Part shown: positions 8,432 to 16,622 of the stretch, in pieces
How positions within the stretch are numbered: the first letter of the stretch is position 1
Layout of the letters: each line of letters begins with the position of its first letter
Assembly (NCBI RefSeq): GCF_018614135.1
Contig: NZ_JAGGOW010000027.1
Span: 1-64,000 of the forward strand
DNA length: 64,000 bases
From: Streptomyces sp. ISL-66
Lineage (GTDB): Bacteria; Actinomycetota; Actinomycetes; Streptomycetales; Streptomycetaceae
Direction: 5' to 3'
The notes under the pieces: generated by a model
What the model was told of the DNA's origin: nothing
What the model saw: only the letters and a program-made list of their open reading frames with translations
Databases searched by the model: none
Program-made: the position numbers and the translations under genes

Positions 8432-8872
8432 TCAACTCCTTTGCAGGGGAGGTTGCGTGATGGACGGTGTGACCGAGGTGGGGACGGACAGATCGAGCTC
8501 GGCCCAGCAGGACTTGCCGCCGGCGCTGTGGTCGACGCCGTGCCGATCGGCGAGGGCGTCGATGATCAGCAGCCCGCGGCCGTCCTCGGCGTCCGTACGG
8601 GGTGTGCGTGCGTGGGGGAGGACGGAACTCCGGTCGCGGACCTCGAAGCGCAGTCGGCTGCCGCGCAGGCGAGCAGTTACGGAAGCAGCTTCGTTTCCCG
8701 TGTGCTGAACGGCGTTCGCCAGTAGTTCGCCGGCCACGACCTCTGCCGCGCACATGCCGTCGGTACCGATGACCGGGCGCCAGCCTCTGATCTCGTTCAT
8801 CACCTGATGCCGGGCACGAGCGGCGCCCTCGGGCGTACTCGTGACGGTCAGCGTGATCTCGTGCACTTCCAT
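8432..8872 (-). CDS. ATP-binding protein, anti-sigma-factor-like HATPase
   Basis: 146 aa from ATG 8872, chosen because AGGAGG lies 7-12 nt upstream; an in-frame ATG 30 nt earlier has no such site. It is a single GHKL/HATPase_c domain: the N-box ELLANAVQHT at about residues 50-60 and the G1 box DGRGLLIIDALAD at about 96-108. These small kinases or ATP-binding proteins in Streptomyces typically accompany XRE regulators (WhiJ-type pairs) or act as anti-sigma factors. It is divergent from the XRE gene at 9049 and 4 nt ahead of the MurA-like gene, so it is probably the first gene of the operon and may tune its regulator. Confidence 0.8.
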   Translation of the reverse strand: MEVHEITLTVTSTPEGAARARHQVMNEIRGWRPVIGTDGMCAAEVVAGELLANAVQHTGNEAASVTARLRGSRLRFEVRDRSSVLPHARTPRTDAEDGRGLLIIDALADRHGVDHSAGGKSCWAELDLSVPTSVTPSITQPPLQRS

Positions 8873-8958
8873 GAGCGGCCTCCTGGAGGGGTGCGGTTCC
8901 ACCAGGCAAGCGGGTCAGGAGGCGGCCGCGCGATGTGCCGCGCGGCCCCTGCATCGTT

Positions 8959-8975
8959 CATGCAGGTTGTGCATG
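8959..8975. promoter_or_regulatory. Candidate operator, palindrome in the divergent promoter region
   Basis: CATGCA-N5-TGCATG is a perfect 6-bp dyad in the 176-bp gap between the divergent HATPase and XRE genes. Its position suits an operator for the XRE regulator controlling both directions. No clear -35/-10 pair was identified. Confidence 0.4.
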
Positions 8976-9048
8976 GCAGGCAAGTTCGTTGCAGCTAGGC
9001 TCGGTTGAGCAGGCAGGATCGGTCTCGGCAGAAGGGGCCGTGGCGGAG

Positions 9049-10326
9049 ATGGTCGACACACAGGGCGAGGCTCACCGGATCGGTGAACTGATCCGCCGGG
9101 CTCGGGTCTTATGGGGCCGCTCACAAGCGGACGTGGCCCGCGAGCTGGGATACCACCAGTCGAAGATCAGCCGGCTGGAGGGCGGGCGCGGAACGGACGA
9201 CATCCGAGTCCTGCGCGACGTCGCCCGCGTCCTGCGCATTCCCCCGGCCCGACTCGGTCTGGCGGAGGCCGCCCCGGAAGCCGATCCCCACGATCCGGAG
9301 ACAGAGGAAATGCTGCGCCGTCGTACCTTCCTTGCCGCCAGCGTCACCGCGCTCACAGCCTCGGTCGCGCCGACGGCTGCGCACCCCGCGCTCGTCCAAG
9401 CACTCATGCCGGGGATGCCGACGGCTCCGACGACGAAAGCGCCGGAGTCCGGGGAGCTACGGCACCGGGCAACGGCCATCCGGCGCCTCTGGAGCACGTG
9501 CGACTACGCGGAGCTGGAGCGGACCCTTCCCGGCCTGATCACCGACCTCCGCCACTGCATCGCCGACTCCCCGCAGGCCGAGGAGCTTCCCCGCTTCCTG
9601 GCCACGGCCTACCAGACCTCGGCCAGCCTCCTGCTGAAGCAGGGCGACCCCGGCACGGCGTGGCTCGCCGTCGGGCGCGCGATGGCCGAGGCCGAACGCT
9701 CGGGGGATCCGCTCGTCCTCGCCGCCAGCGTCCGCCTCCACGCACACGTCCTGGTCCGCGAACGGCATGCTGGACAGGCCGTCACGCTGATCAAGCACAC
9801 GGCCTCCCAGCTCGCCGGTGCGTACGACCGGCAGCCCCGCCACCACCTCTCCGTGCTCGGGTTGCTGCTACTGCGCGGAGTCACGGCTGCCAGCAGGGCC
9901 GGGGACCGCGCTGCCACCGCAGAGTTCCTGGCCGAGGCCAAGGAGGTGGCGAAGTACGTCGCCCTCGACCACCCCGACGCCTGGGCCAACTTCAGCCCCA
10001 CCAACGTGGCCCTCCACCAGGTCAGCGCGGCCGTGTCCTTCGGCGACGCGGGCGTCGCCATCGACATCGCCCGTCCGCTCATGCGCCGCCACATCCCGGT
10101 TCCCGAGCGCCGGGCCGCCCTATGGGTGGAAGCCGCCCGTGCCTACGCGCAGCAGGGCCGCCTCGCCGACGGCTACCAGGCCCTGCGGATCGCGGAGACC
10201 TGCGCAGCCCAGGACGTACGACGACCAGCCGTCCGGGACCTGGTCGCCGACATGGCGGCCCGCGACCGTCGGCGTACGCTGCCAGAGCTCCACCACTTCA
10301 GCCGCCGACTGGGAGTACCCGCGTGA
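9049..10326 (+). CDS. XRE-family transcriptional regulator with TPR-like C-terminal domain
   Basis: 425 aa from ATG 9049 (GAAGGGG 11 nt upstream; GTG 9040 is an alternative, while the longer frame to 8935 runs through the promoter region). The N-terminal HTH covers about residues 5-65 (RSQADVARELGYHQSKISRLE). The rest is helical, with a short Ala/Thr hydrophobic stretch near residue 95 and TPR-like helix pairs (about 130-420), as in Streptomyces regulators of the BldD/WhiJ-partner type. Codon 21 is TTA (9109-9111), placing the regulator under the bldA leucyl-tRNA and so probably active late in growth. It overlaps the flavoprotein gene by 4 nt and faces the enolpyruvyl transferase operon, which it probably controls. 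Confidence 0.85.
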   Translation: MVDTQGEAHRIGELIRRARVLWGRSQADVARELGYHQSKISRLEGGRGTDDIRVLRDVARVLRIPPARLGLAEAAPEADPHDPETEEMLRRRTFLAASVTALTASVAPTAAHPALVQALMPGMPTAPTTKAPESGELRHRATAIRRLWSTCDYAELERTLPGLITDLRHCIADSPQAEELPRFLATAYQTSASLLLKQGDPGTAWLAVGRAMAEAERSGDPLVLAASVRLHAHVLVRERHAGQAVTLIKHTASQLAGAYDRQPRHHLSVLGLLLLRGVTAASRAGDRAATAEFLAEAKEVAKYVALDHPDAWANFSPTNVALHQVSAAVSFGDAGVAIDIARPLMRRHIPVPERRAALWVEAARAYAQQGRLADGYQALRIAETCAAQDVRRPAVRDLVADMAARDRRRTLPELHHFSRRLGVPA

Positions 10327-10877
10327 CCGAGCCGCAGCGCAAGCCCTTCCTGTACGTCGTCGCCTGCGCGGCCGGGATCGCGGGCGACGTCGGCAAGGTG
10401 ATCGACGCCGCGCACGAGCGGAGCTGGGACGTCGGCGTCGTCGCCACCCCGCAGGGGCTTCCCTTCCTCGATGTCGCCGCGATCGAGGAGCGGACCGGTT
10501 ACCCCGTCCGCTCCGCCTGGCGCGCGCCCGGTGACGCACGGTCGTTCCCACCCGCCGATGCGATCGCCGTAGCCCCGGCCACCTTCAACACGGTCAACAA
10601 GTGGGCAGCCGGCTTCGCGGACAACCTCGCGCTCGGGATCCTCTGCGAGGCCCCGGGCATGGGCATTCCCACCGCTGTCCTGCCCTACGTGAACACCGCC
10701 CTCGCGGCCCACCGCGCGTACCAGCGGAGCCTCGCAGAGCTGCGCGAGATGGGTGTTCTGGTCGGCAGCTACGAGCCTCACCGCCCGAAGTCCGGCGGCG
10801 GCGCTGACCGTTTCCGCTGGGAGGAAGCCGTCGACCTCCTGGCTCCGTTGCCGGCGGCAGGAGCCGCCCACCACTGA
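10323..10877 (+). CDS. Flavoprotein, HFCD/PPC-decarboxylase-like
   Basis: 184 aa; GTG start overlaps the XRE stop (GTGA). The fold of homo-oligomeric flavin-containing Cys decarboxylases is recognisable: an N-terminal Rossmann start (YVVACAAGIAGDVGKVIDAA), the PADAIAVAPATFNTVNKWAAG segment with the flavin-binding Pro-Ala-Thr-x-Asn pattern, and a Gly-rich PKSGGGADRFRW end. Members (phosphopantothenoylcysteine decarboxylase, EpiD, MrsD) bind FMN and decarboxylate thiols, but many Streptomyces copies next to XRE genes have unknown substrates. Co-translation with the XRE regulator suggests a sensor or accessory role, or a redox step in the adjacent pathway. Confidence 0.75.
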   Translation: MTEPQRKPFLYVVACAAGIAGDVGKVIDAAHERSWDVGVVATPQGLPFLDVAAIEERTGYPVRSAWRAPGDARSFPPADAIAVAPATFNTVNKWAAGFADNLALGILCEAPGMGIPTAVLPYVNTALAAHRAYQRSLAELREMGVLVGSYEPHRPKSGGGADRFRWEEAVDLLAPLPAAGAAHH

Positions 10878-10935
10878 TCCTGCGACTGCCAGTGGGTATG
10901 GCCTGTCGGCCTTGCACATCGCGAATGCCTGCGCC

Positions 10936-10962
10936 CGGTGACCGGGAGGTACCCGGTCACCG
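10936..10962. terminator. Bidirectional stem-loop terminator
   Basis: A perfect 11-bp stem (CGGTGACCGGG / CCCGGTCACCG) with a 5-nt loop sits between the convergent flavoprotein and 10988 genes. There is no T-run, which is normal in Streptomyces. Confidence 0.75.
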
Positions 10963-10987
10963 GCCGCAGGATGCTGTTCCGGGCCCG

Positions 10988-11371
10988 TCAGTCCTCGTAG
11001 GGGAGGTAGATGCCGCCGTCCGGAGCGGCTATGGCGCACAGGCGTTCGTACTCGGCGCGGTCCTCCTCGGTCATGTGAGGGAGTACGTCCATGACCATGC
11101 GGGCTTCGGGGTACCGGGCGAAGTACGAGAACAGGAGCTCGGTGAGGGCCTCCACGGCGGTGCCCTGTTCGAGGGCAGCCGCAGCGTTGCGGGCACTCAG
11201 GGCGGCTGTGGTTTCGAGTTCGGCGTGCGTGGCCTGGAGGGCGGTCGCCTGTTCGGCTCGGGTGAACGGGCGCCCGTCGCGGTGGGACCAGGTGCTGGTG
11301 TCGGGTCGGAGCTTGAAGTCCGAGTCCATCAGCAGGGCGATGACTTCGATGCGCAGTTCGGTTTCGGGCAT
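10988..11371 (-). CDS. Hypothetical protein, 127 aa
   Basis: ATG with AAGGAACC upstream. A soluble, acidic, mainly helical protein: an Ala-rich helix (about 45-80) and an ending in EERxxYERL-type helices followed by GGIYLPYED. It has no catalytic motif, TM or signal. I do not recognise the family. It lies at the left edge of the mobile element, directly downstream of the 51-bp repeat at 11411, and may be its outermost gene or the first flanking gene. It converges on the flavoprotein gene. Confidence 0.6.
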   Translation of the reverse strand: MPETELRIEVIALLMDSDFKLRPDTSTWSHRDGRPFTRAEQATALQATHAELETTAALSARNAAAALEQGTAVEALTELLFSYFARYPEARMVMDVLPHMTEEDRAEYERLCAIAAPDGGIYLPYED

Positions 11372-11410
11372 GGGGAGGTTCCTTTACGGGACGGGGTTGG
11401 TGGTGATGTT

Positions 11411-11461
11411 TTCAATGCTCCGGAAAATCCCCGGTTTGGCTGACCGGGGATCGTCGGCTAT
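11411..11461. repeat. Copy A of a 51-bp inverted-repeat pair
   Basis: About 45 of 51 positions match the reverse complement of 16913-16963. Its core is itself a dyad, TCCCCGGT-N7-ACCGGGGA. It lies 40 bp upstream of the 10988-11371 gene start and just after the relaxase tail, so it may be a promoter/operator, a terminator, or an element end. Confidence 0.7.
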
Positions 11462-11484
11462 GTACGGACGGATACGTTCTGCCG

Positions 11485-13185
11485 TCAGCGGCGGCGGGAG
11501 GCGTTGTTCGCGGCCTTTGGAGCGGGTTGTGTGGTCACCGCGTGCCGGGGGAGTGATGCCGCGGGGGCGGCAGGCAGGTGCGCGAGACGGCGGAGGCGCC
11601 AGACGAGGACGTCGCTGACGGAGGTGGCGCTGTCCAGCTCCCGATGCTGCGTGGCTTCGGCGAGGAGGTGGGCTGGGTTGTGGCCTGCGGCCTGGGTATC
11701 GGCGAGTGTGGCCGCCAGGGCGGGCCAGCCCGGCTCGGCCAGAACTTGTTCGGCAATCTCGGGCAGCGCCTGGCGTAGGACGGCTGCCTGTCGTCGCTGC
11801 AGTGGCAGGGAGCGGCCTCGCTGGTGGAGCGCGGACATCGGCTGGGCTGCCGCGATCTCGTAGGCGGCACGGAGGTGTTCGGCGGCTTGGTGGGCGGCTT
11901 CGGCTTGCTGGGCGTGGTGTTTCTTGGCGTGTCACTTCGCCGCCGCGGTGACGAGGAAGAACGCGGTGTCGATGAGCATGGCGGTGGTGGCGCCGTCCTC
12001 TCCGCGGCCGAGGGCTGGTCCGCTGTGGGCGAGGTCGTGCGCGGCCTGGCGCAGGGCGTGGTCGTGCCCGTGTACGGCGCGGACGTGGGAGCGGGAGGCC
12101 CGCTCGAACGCGAAGGCTGCATCGCGGAGTTCTCGTCGGGTACGGGCGGCGGAGGTCCCGGCGAGCGCGTCGAGGACCTCGCCGGCAGCGGCGATCTGGG
12201 CTGCTGTTGTGCCGTCGTCGCCGTGATCGATGAGCAGCAGTGCCTGCCAGGTCGCCGTGGTGGCGCGGCGGCGGGCGTACGCCGGGCCGCTCACTGGCGG
12301 GAGAACGGGCTGCTCCGGTGATACGCCCTCGTCCGAGGAGGGCTCCGCCGGTTGGGTCCAGCGTTCGCGGATGCGGGGCAGGGAGAGGTCGGGGGCGAGC
12401 TTGGATCCCGAGTAGAAGACGGGTTCGCCGATCTTGTTGCGGTCGTCGGGCAGGGCCACGGTGTAGCCGAGAAGGTCCCCGGACGGTGCCAGGCGACGCT
12501 TTACGAGGAGACCGGCACGGGTGAGACGGCCGAAGAACTCCTCCTCGCTCTGGGCTCCGGCCGCCGCGTGCCGGACGCTTTCGCGCAGTTCCTCTCTCGG
12601 GGTGCGTTCCCGCTGGTGGCGGTCGGCTTTGTGGCGCTCGGCGCTGGTGGGGCGCTGGGCTGCGGTTCCGTCACCGGTGTTGAGGCGGCGTAGGCCGTAG
12701 TCGGCCTCGATGAGACGGGCTTCGGCCTGGGAGCGCTTGGCTTCGTTGTGGCGGCGGGGCCGGCGGCCGTCCTCGCGGACGGTGGTGGCGATGATGTGGA
12801 TGTGGTCGGCGGCGTGGCGAACGGCTGCCCAGCGGCAGGCGGCGGTGTCGCCCGCGGGGGCCATGCCGGTGGCGGCGACCATGCGGCGGGCGATGTCGCC
12901 CCACTGCTCGTCGGTGAGGATCGGGTCCTCGGGCGCGGCACGTACGGACAGGTGCCACACGTGCTCGGTGGGGCGCCGTGACTTGGGCAGCGCTTCGACG
13001 GGTTGGTCGAGGAGCCTTTGCAGGTCTGCGTAGGTGGCATTCGGGTTGCGTCCAGGGTCGGGGACGAGGCTGTCCCAGGCGGCCACGAGGTGCGGGTCGG
13101 TGTGTTCCTCGTGGGTGCCGGGGCCGTAGAGGTAGCGGATCAGGCCGATGGTGCGGGTGCCCATCTTGTGGATGCGGGGGATCAT
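11485..13185 (-). pseudogene. Relaxase (HUH, MobA/VirD2-like) interrupted by an in-frame TGA
   Basis: The first 417 residues from ATG 13185 (overlapping the MobC stop) hold the relaxase domain: the H124-x3-H128-x-H130 metal triad in RHAADHIHIIAT and a RHNEAKR region. Translation would stop at TGA 11932-11934. The same frame then continues without a break for another 148 codons to TGA 11485: a Lys/His/Ala-rich coiled coil, then MSALHQRGRSLPLQ and SVSDVLVWRLRRLAHLP, which is the expected C-terminus of Streptomyces plasmid relaxases. One base change (for example TGG to TGA) would explain it. The N-terminal part keeps the whole nicking site, so partial activity is possible. UGA followed by C is a leaky context, so readthrough cannot be excluded. 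Confidence 0.75.
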
Positions 13186-13844
13186 CCGGCGGGGGTCTCC
13201 GTCTCGACGTAGCGCTGGGTGAAGTCGTCCACGCGCTCGGCGGTCCGTTGGACGGCGTCGAGGACCGCCTTGGCGTGCGGGGCGTCAGCGCCGGAGTTCA
13301 GGACGGTGGTGACCTGGTTGAGGTTGCGGCCGATCTGTCCGAGTGCCCGGCGCAGCGCGAACAGCTCTCTGACCATCTCCCGGTGGGTGGCGATCTCGGC
13401 TTCGGTGTGTTCGAGGTCGTGTGCGGCCTTCAGGGCGGAGTGGGCGAGGAAGGCGGCGATGCTCATGTGGCAGGCGGACGCGGCGTGGGTGAGGAGCGTG
13501 AATTCGTCGTCGTTCATGCGGCAGCTGGGCTGGTGCATGCGCTTCTTCTCGGCGAGCAGGCGCTCACGCTGGCGCACGTGTGATGTCGTTGGGGCGGTGT
13601 GCGTGCAGCGCGGGGTGTGGCAGGTGTGCTGTCCCTCCGTCTCGTGGCGCGGTCCGGCCTCGGTAGCGTCCCGAAGGACCGGCGCCTCCTGGTGCCGGTC
13701 TGCCCCCGCCACCCCTGGGGCGGGGGAGCCCAGAGCATTGCTCCCGACGGGAGCAATGCTCTGGGTACAACTTGCTCCTCCTGAGGCTGGAGAGGAGGGC
13801 AGGTGCTCGTCGTGGCTGGGACGGTCGTGCGGTGTGTTGTGCAT
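13182..13844 (-). CDS. MobC-like relaxosome accessory protein
   Basis: 220 aa from ATG 13844 with AAGGA 6 nt upstream; the open frame continues to 14402 through the iteron region, but that part is low-complexity shadow. The C-terminal 110 residues have the MobC/relaxosome pattern: a ribbon-helix-helix-like RMNDDEFTLLTHAASACHMS, then ALRRALGQIGRNLNQVTTVLN, and a terminal helix. MobC proteins bind oriT and help the relaxase open it. The N-terminal 100 residues are Pro/Ser/Thr-rich with several Cys/His (HTCHTPRCTHT), possibly disordered. It overlaps the relaxase start by 4 nt. Confidence 0.75.
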   Translation of the reverse strand: MHNTPHDRPSHDEHLPSSPASGGASCTQSIAPVGSNALGSPAPGVAGADRHQEAPVLRDATEAGPRHETEGQHTCHTPRCTHTAPTTSHVRQRERLLAEKKRMHQPSCRMNDDEFTLLTHAASACHMSIAAFLAHSALKAAHDLEHTEAEIATHREMVRELFALRRALGQIGRNLNQVTTVLNSGADAPHAKAVLDAVQRTAERVDDFTQRYVETETPAG

Positions 13845-13906
13845 GCGTGTCCTTGAAGAGGCCGAGGTTGGTCGTGTGAAGTGGCTGTTGGGCGGGGTCG
13901 ACCGGT

Positions 13907-14436
13907 TGGGGGACCGCTCGTTCGTGACGCGCGACGCTGCCAGCGCTTTCCGGGGACCGAGCGGGGACCGGGCAGGGACGGTCCCCGATTCGGGAGGCGC
14001 TCGGTCCCCAGGGGCATGGGTGTGGGGACCGGTCCCGTCTCGGTCCCCGTAGTCGTGGGTGGGGACCGGTCCCCAACGTGGGACCTGACGGTCCCCGAAC
14101 CGTCGCAGGGCGGTCCCGGATGCTGGGGACCGTGGGGACGGTCCCCAGTGTTCCGGGGGATGCCAGGGGGGTGACCTGCGGAAACAGAGTTGGGGACCGT
14201 CCCAGTGGTGCCCGACGCGCGCAGCGTGATCAGGGGACGGTCCCCGATTGACTGCTGTCGGTCCCCTCTTGGGGGAAGGCGCTGTCAGGCGGACGCGGGC
14301 CGGTTGGGGACCGGGACCGGGATGGGGACCGTGATGGGGACGGGACCGGGACCGGGTTGGGGACGGTCCCCGAACGGCTCGGATCAGTGGTTCGGTCCCC
14401 ACGATGGCGGGGACCGACCTGGGTGGGGACCGTGGT
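13907..14436. repeat. GGGGAC iteron region, candidate replication/transfer origin
   Basis: In about 530 bp I count roughly 25 copies of GGGGAC or its complement, often in the fuller form GGGGACCG or as palindromes such as GGGGACCGGTCCCC (14061-14074) and GGGGACGGTCCCC. Spacing is irregular and both orientations occur. It lies between the MobC gene and the DnaC-like gene, with no good coding frame. Clustered iterons next to replication and mobilization genes suggest an origin bound by the element's initiator, or oriT. It accounts for the 594-bp gap without genes. Confidence 0.7.
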
Positions 14437-14438
14437 GG

Positions 14439-15137
14439 TCAGGAGCCCGACGGCTTGGCGCGTCGGCGGTCCGGGCCGGTGAGGATGACTCGGGTGGTCA
14501 TCTCCGCCAGGCGGGAGGCGACGCGGTCCCCGACTGCGTTGCGGAGTTCCGCGATCGGCAGGTTGGTGGTGATCAGGGTCGGGAGCATCTCGGTGTAGCG
14601 GCGGTTGATCAGCCGGTACGTCAGCTCCTCGGTCCACTCGGACTGCTTGGCCGCGCCGAGGTCGTCCAGGATCAGCAGCGGGCACCGGCCGAGCTCTTGG
14701 ATCTCCCGCTCGGGGTCGTGGTGGGGCCGGGGCCGGAGTTGGGCGTAGAGGTCGGCGGAGGTGACCGCCTGCCAGCGCAGGCGGACTCCGGCTGCCAGCA
14801 GTGAGCGGACGGCGCCGTACGCCTGGTGGGTCTTGCCGATGCCGGTGGGCCCGGCGGTCAGTAGCGAGGGGCCGTAGGCGATGCCCCGGGTACCGGCCGG
14901 CCCGTTCCGCCCGGCGCCCGTGACCGCCTCCACCCAGCCCAGGACTTCGGGTTGGGTGGCGAGTGCCTCGCGGTAGCGGGGCGGGATGCGGCGGTCGGCG
15001 AGTTCCAGGGCGGTCACCGGCTCCACCGCGGGCCCGGCGGGCGCGGTGTCGGGGTCGATGCCCTTGGCAGCGAGGATGGCCTGGAGACGGGCTGCCAGGG
15101 CGCCGGCACGCTGGGGTTCACGGGTCGCGGTGGTCAC
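14439..15137 (-). CDS. DnaC/IstB-like ATP-binding helicase loader
   Basis: 232 aa; overlapped by the replication gene by 4 nt. A single AAA+ domain with Walker A AGPTGIGKT (about 95-103), Walker B LLILDDLGA (about 153-161) and a sensor TLITTNLPI. The N-terminal 80 residues resemble a DnaC-type helicase-binding domain. Such proteins load the replicative helicase at phage or plasmid origins. Its position next to the iterons and after a replication initiation protein fits element replication. Confidence 0.8.
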   Translation of the reverse strand: MTTATREPQRAGALAARLQAILAAKGIDPDTAPAGPAVEPVTALELADRRIPPRYREALATQPEVLGWVEAVTGAGRNGPAGTRGIAYGPSLLTAGPTGIGKTHQAYGAVRSLLAAGVRLRWQAVTSADLYAQLRPRPHHDPEREIQELGRCPLLILDDLGAAKQSEWTEELTYRLINRRYTEMLPTLITTNLPIAELRNAVGDRVASRLAEMTTRVILTGPDRRRAKPSGS

Positions 15138-16054
15138 AGCTGGCCTCCGTAAGCGGCTTCGGCGTCAACGGGGTTGGTGTACGGCTGAGGGGCCCGGCGG
15201 GCGCCACCAGTGGCCTGGGGCGGGTTCATGGCCTCGTTGACCAGGCTGGGCAGCACGCTCGGGTGGAGGCTCTTGACGCGCATGCGCTCGACCCCGGCTC
15301 GGACGTGCTCCGGGTCGATGCCTTCGCGCAGCAGCTTGCCGATCTCCCGGCCGACGTGGCCCAGAACGCTCTCGGGAGGACGCTTCCCGCACGCGGCGGC
15401 GTACTCGCCGACCAGATGTTGGGTCGTGACGGTCTGGGGTGGGGTGGGGGCGCTCGCGCCTCCCAACGGAGATCCTAGATCCATGATCCTAGGTCCTAGA
15501 TCCGGACCGTGAGGGCTCGGCGCAGGCTCCCGCATCTCCCCATGATGCTGCACGGAGGGCTCATTGAACCCGCCCTGACCTGCGGATACGAGGATCGGCG
15601 AGGTGGGAGGAGCTGTGGGTGCGAGCTCCGGGGCGGGTCCCTGATGGTGCACGGACACCTCACGGAGCCCTCCCTGCGCCAGCGGTGAAGTCAGGGGCAC
15701 CCGGCCGCCGTCGTGGTAGGGGCAGTTCGGGTGCCGGACACCGCTGGGGCGGTTGACCTTCTGGTGCTTGGAGAAGGTCACGATGTGCAGGTACCGCTTG
15801 CCGTCCTCGCCCTCGTACCGGCAGATGAGTTCATTGCCGGCGAGCTGGGTGAGGTCGTCCTCGACCTCGATCGGGCCGTGTTCGGGGCGCAGGGACCACA
15901 AGAGGCCCGCGATGACTGCGGACTGGTCGCGGAACCGGCCGTGGTCGTCGGCCTGGGTGAGCAGGCCGAAGAACGTCCGCTCCGCGGTGATGCTGACGGC
16001 GGCCAGCGATTCGGAGCTGAAAGCTTCCGGCTTGATGGTGCGGATGCGTGCCAT
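15134..16054 (-). CDS. Replication initiation protein (DnaD/phage-O-like)
   Basis: 306 aa, ATG 16054. The N-terminal winged-helix signature ARIRTIKPEAF, TFFGLLTQADDHGRF and a C2-type segment around HIVTFSKHQKVNRPSGVRHPNCPYH are typical of replication proteins of actinobacterial phages and AICEs. A Pro/Gly-rich linker (about 125-210) leads to a C-terminal helical domain (LVGEYAAACGKRPPESVLGHVG) that probably contacts the DnaC-like loader. The gene is followed with 4-nt overlap by the loader, giving an operon of initiator then loader. Confidence 0.75.
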   Translation of the reverse strand: MARIRTIKPEAFSSESLAAVSITAERTFFGLLTQADDHGRFRDQSAVIAGLLWSLRPEHGPIEVEDDLTQLAGNELICRYEGEDGKRYLHIVTFSKHQKVNRPSGVRHPNCPYHDGGRVPLTSPLAQGGLREVSVHHQGPAPELAPTAPPTSPILVSAGQGGFNEPSVQHHGEMREPAPSPHGPDLGPRIMDLGSPLGGASAPTPPQTVTTQHLVGEYAAACGKRPPESVLGHVGREIGKLLREGIDPEHVRAGVERMRVKSLHPSVLPSLVNEAMNPPQATGGARRAPQPYTNPVDAEAAYGGQL

Positions 16055-16056
16055 GC

Positions 16057-16146
16057 CTATCGCCCCGCCTTCGCCTGCTGCTTGGACGGCGACGTCGGGG
16101 TGGGCGCGGACGTGCGGACGGCTGCTTCGGCCGTACTGTTGGGCAT
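16057..16146 (-). CDS. Small ORF upstream of replication gene, 29 aa
   Basis: ATG 16146 with GAGGA 7 nt upstream encodes 29 residues, Thr/Pro/Ser-rich and ending KQQAKAGR, and stops 2 nt before the replication gene ATG. It may be a leader peptide coupling translation, or a genuine small protein. Supported only by ribosome site and position. Confidence 0.35.
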   Translation of the reverse strand: MPNSTAEAAVRTSAPTPTSPSKQQAKAGR

Positions 16147-16622
16147 AGACGTTCCTCAGATCCGTTCAGGAGCGGGCGGTTTGGACAAGGGACTCCCATC
16201 GGCTCTCGGCGCTGCAACGCCGGGAGCCGATTCCTTTGTCAGGGGTGCTTGTCCAAGACAGCCACACCCAGCCCGCACAAGTCCAGCGAATCAGCACTGG
16301 AAAAGCGTCAGAGTGCATCGCTGATCGCGAACGTCTTCACAGTAAGGGCGAATCCCCGGTTGACCAAAAAGTCGACGGCGTAGGTAGAGAGGCGAAGATC
16401 GCACCTCGGAATCCATTGACCGGGGCAGGAGAGGCGATCTATGTTTCCGCCTCCGGGAGCCGCTGACGCTGTGCACGCCTCTGTGGTCCGAGATGGGTCG
16501 TAGTTCCGCAATGACTGCCTATGTGGGAATCGGCAGTTCGTTCTCCGCGAACCGGGCCCCAAAGTCCCCATTTCTGGCTTCCACGATTACGTGAACCCGG
16601 GAACCCGAGCTACAACAGACGC
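16147..16622. other. 476-bp intergenic region with nested inverted repeats
   Basis: No convincing gene. At 16181-16256 an outer pair TTGGACAAG / CTTGTCCAA encloses a 14-bp stem (16198-16211 with 16218-16231, one mismatch). Around 16350 there is a partial copy of the AATCCCCGGTT motif of the 51-bp repeats, matched by ACCGGGG near 16414. It separates the divergent replication operon and the XRE repressor, so it should hold both promoters and repressor sites, and possibly oriT. Confidence 0.6.

Noticed and set aside
13907-14436. CRISPR array interpretation of the GGGGAC repeats
   Set aside because: The repeat unit is 6-8 bp, in both orientations with irregular spacing, and there are no cas genes.
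16236-16466. 76-aa plus-strand ORF in the element control region
   Set aside because: No ribosome site, atypical codon use and overlap with inverted repeats; better explained as regulatory DNA.
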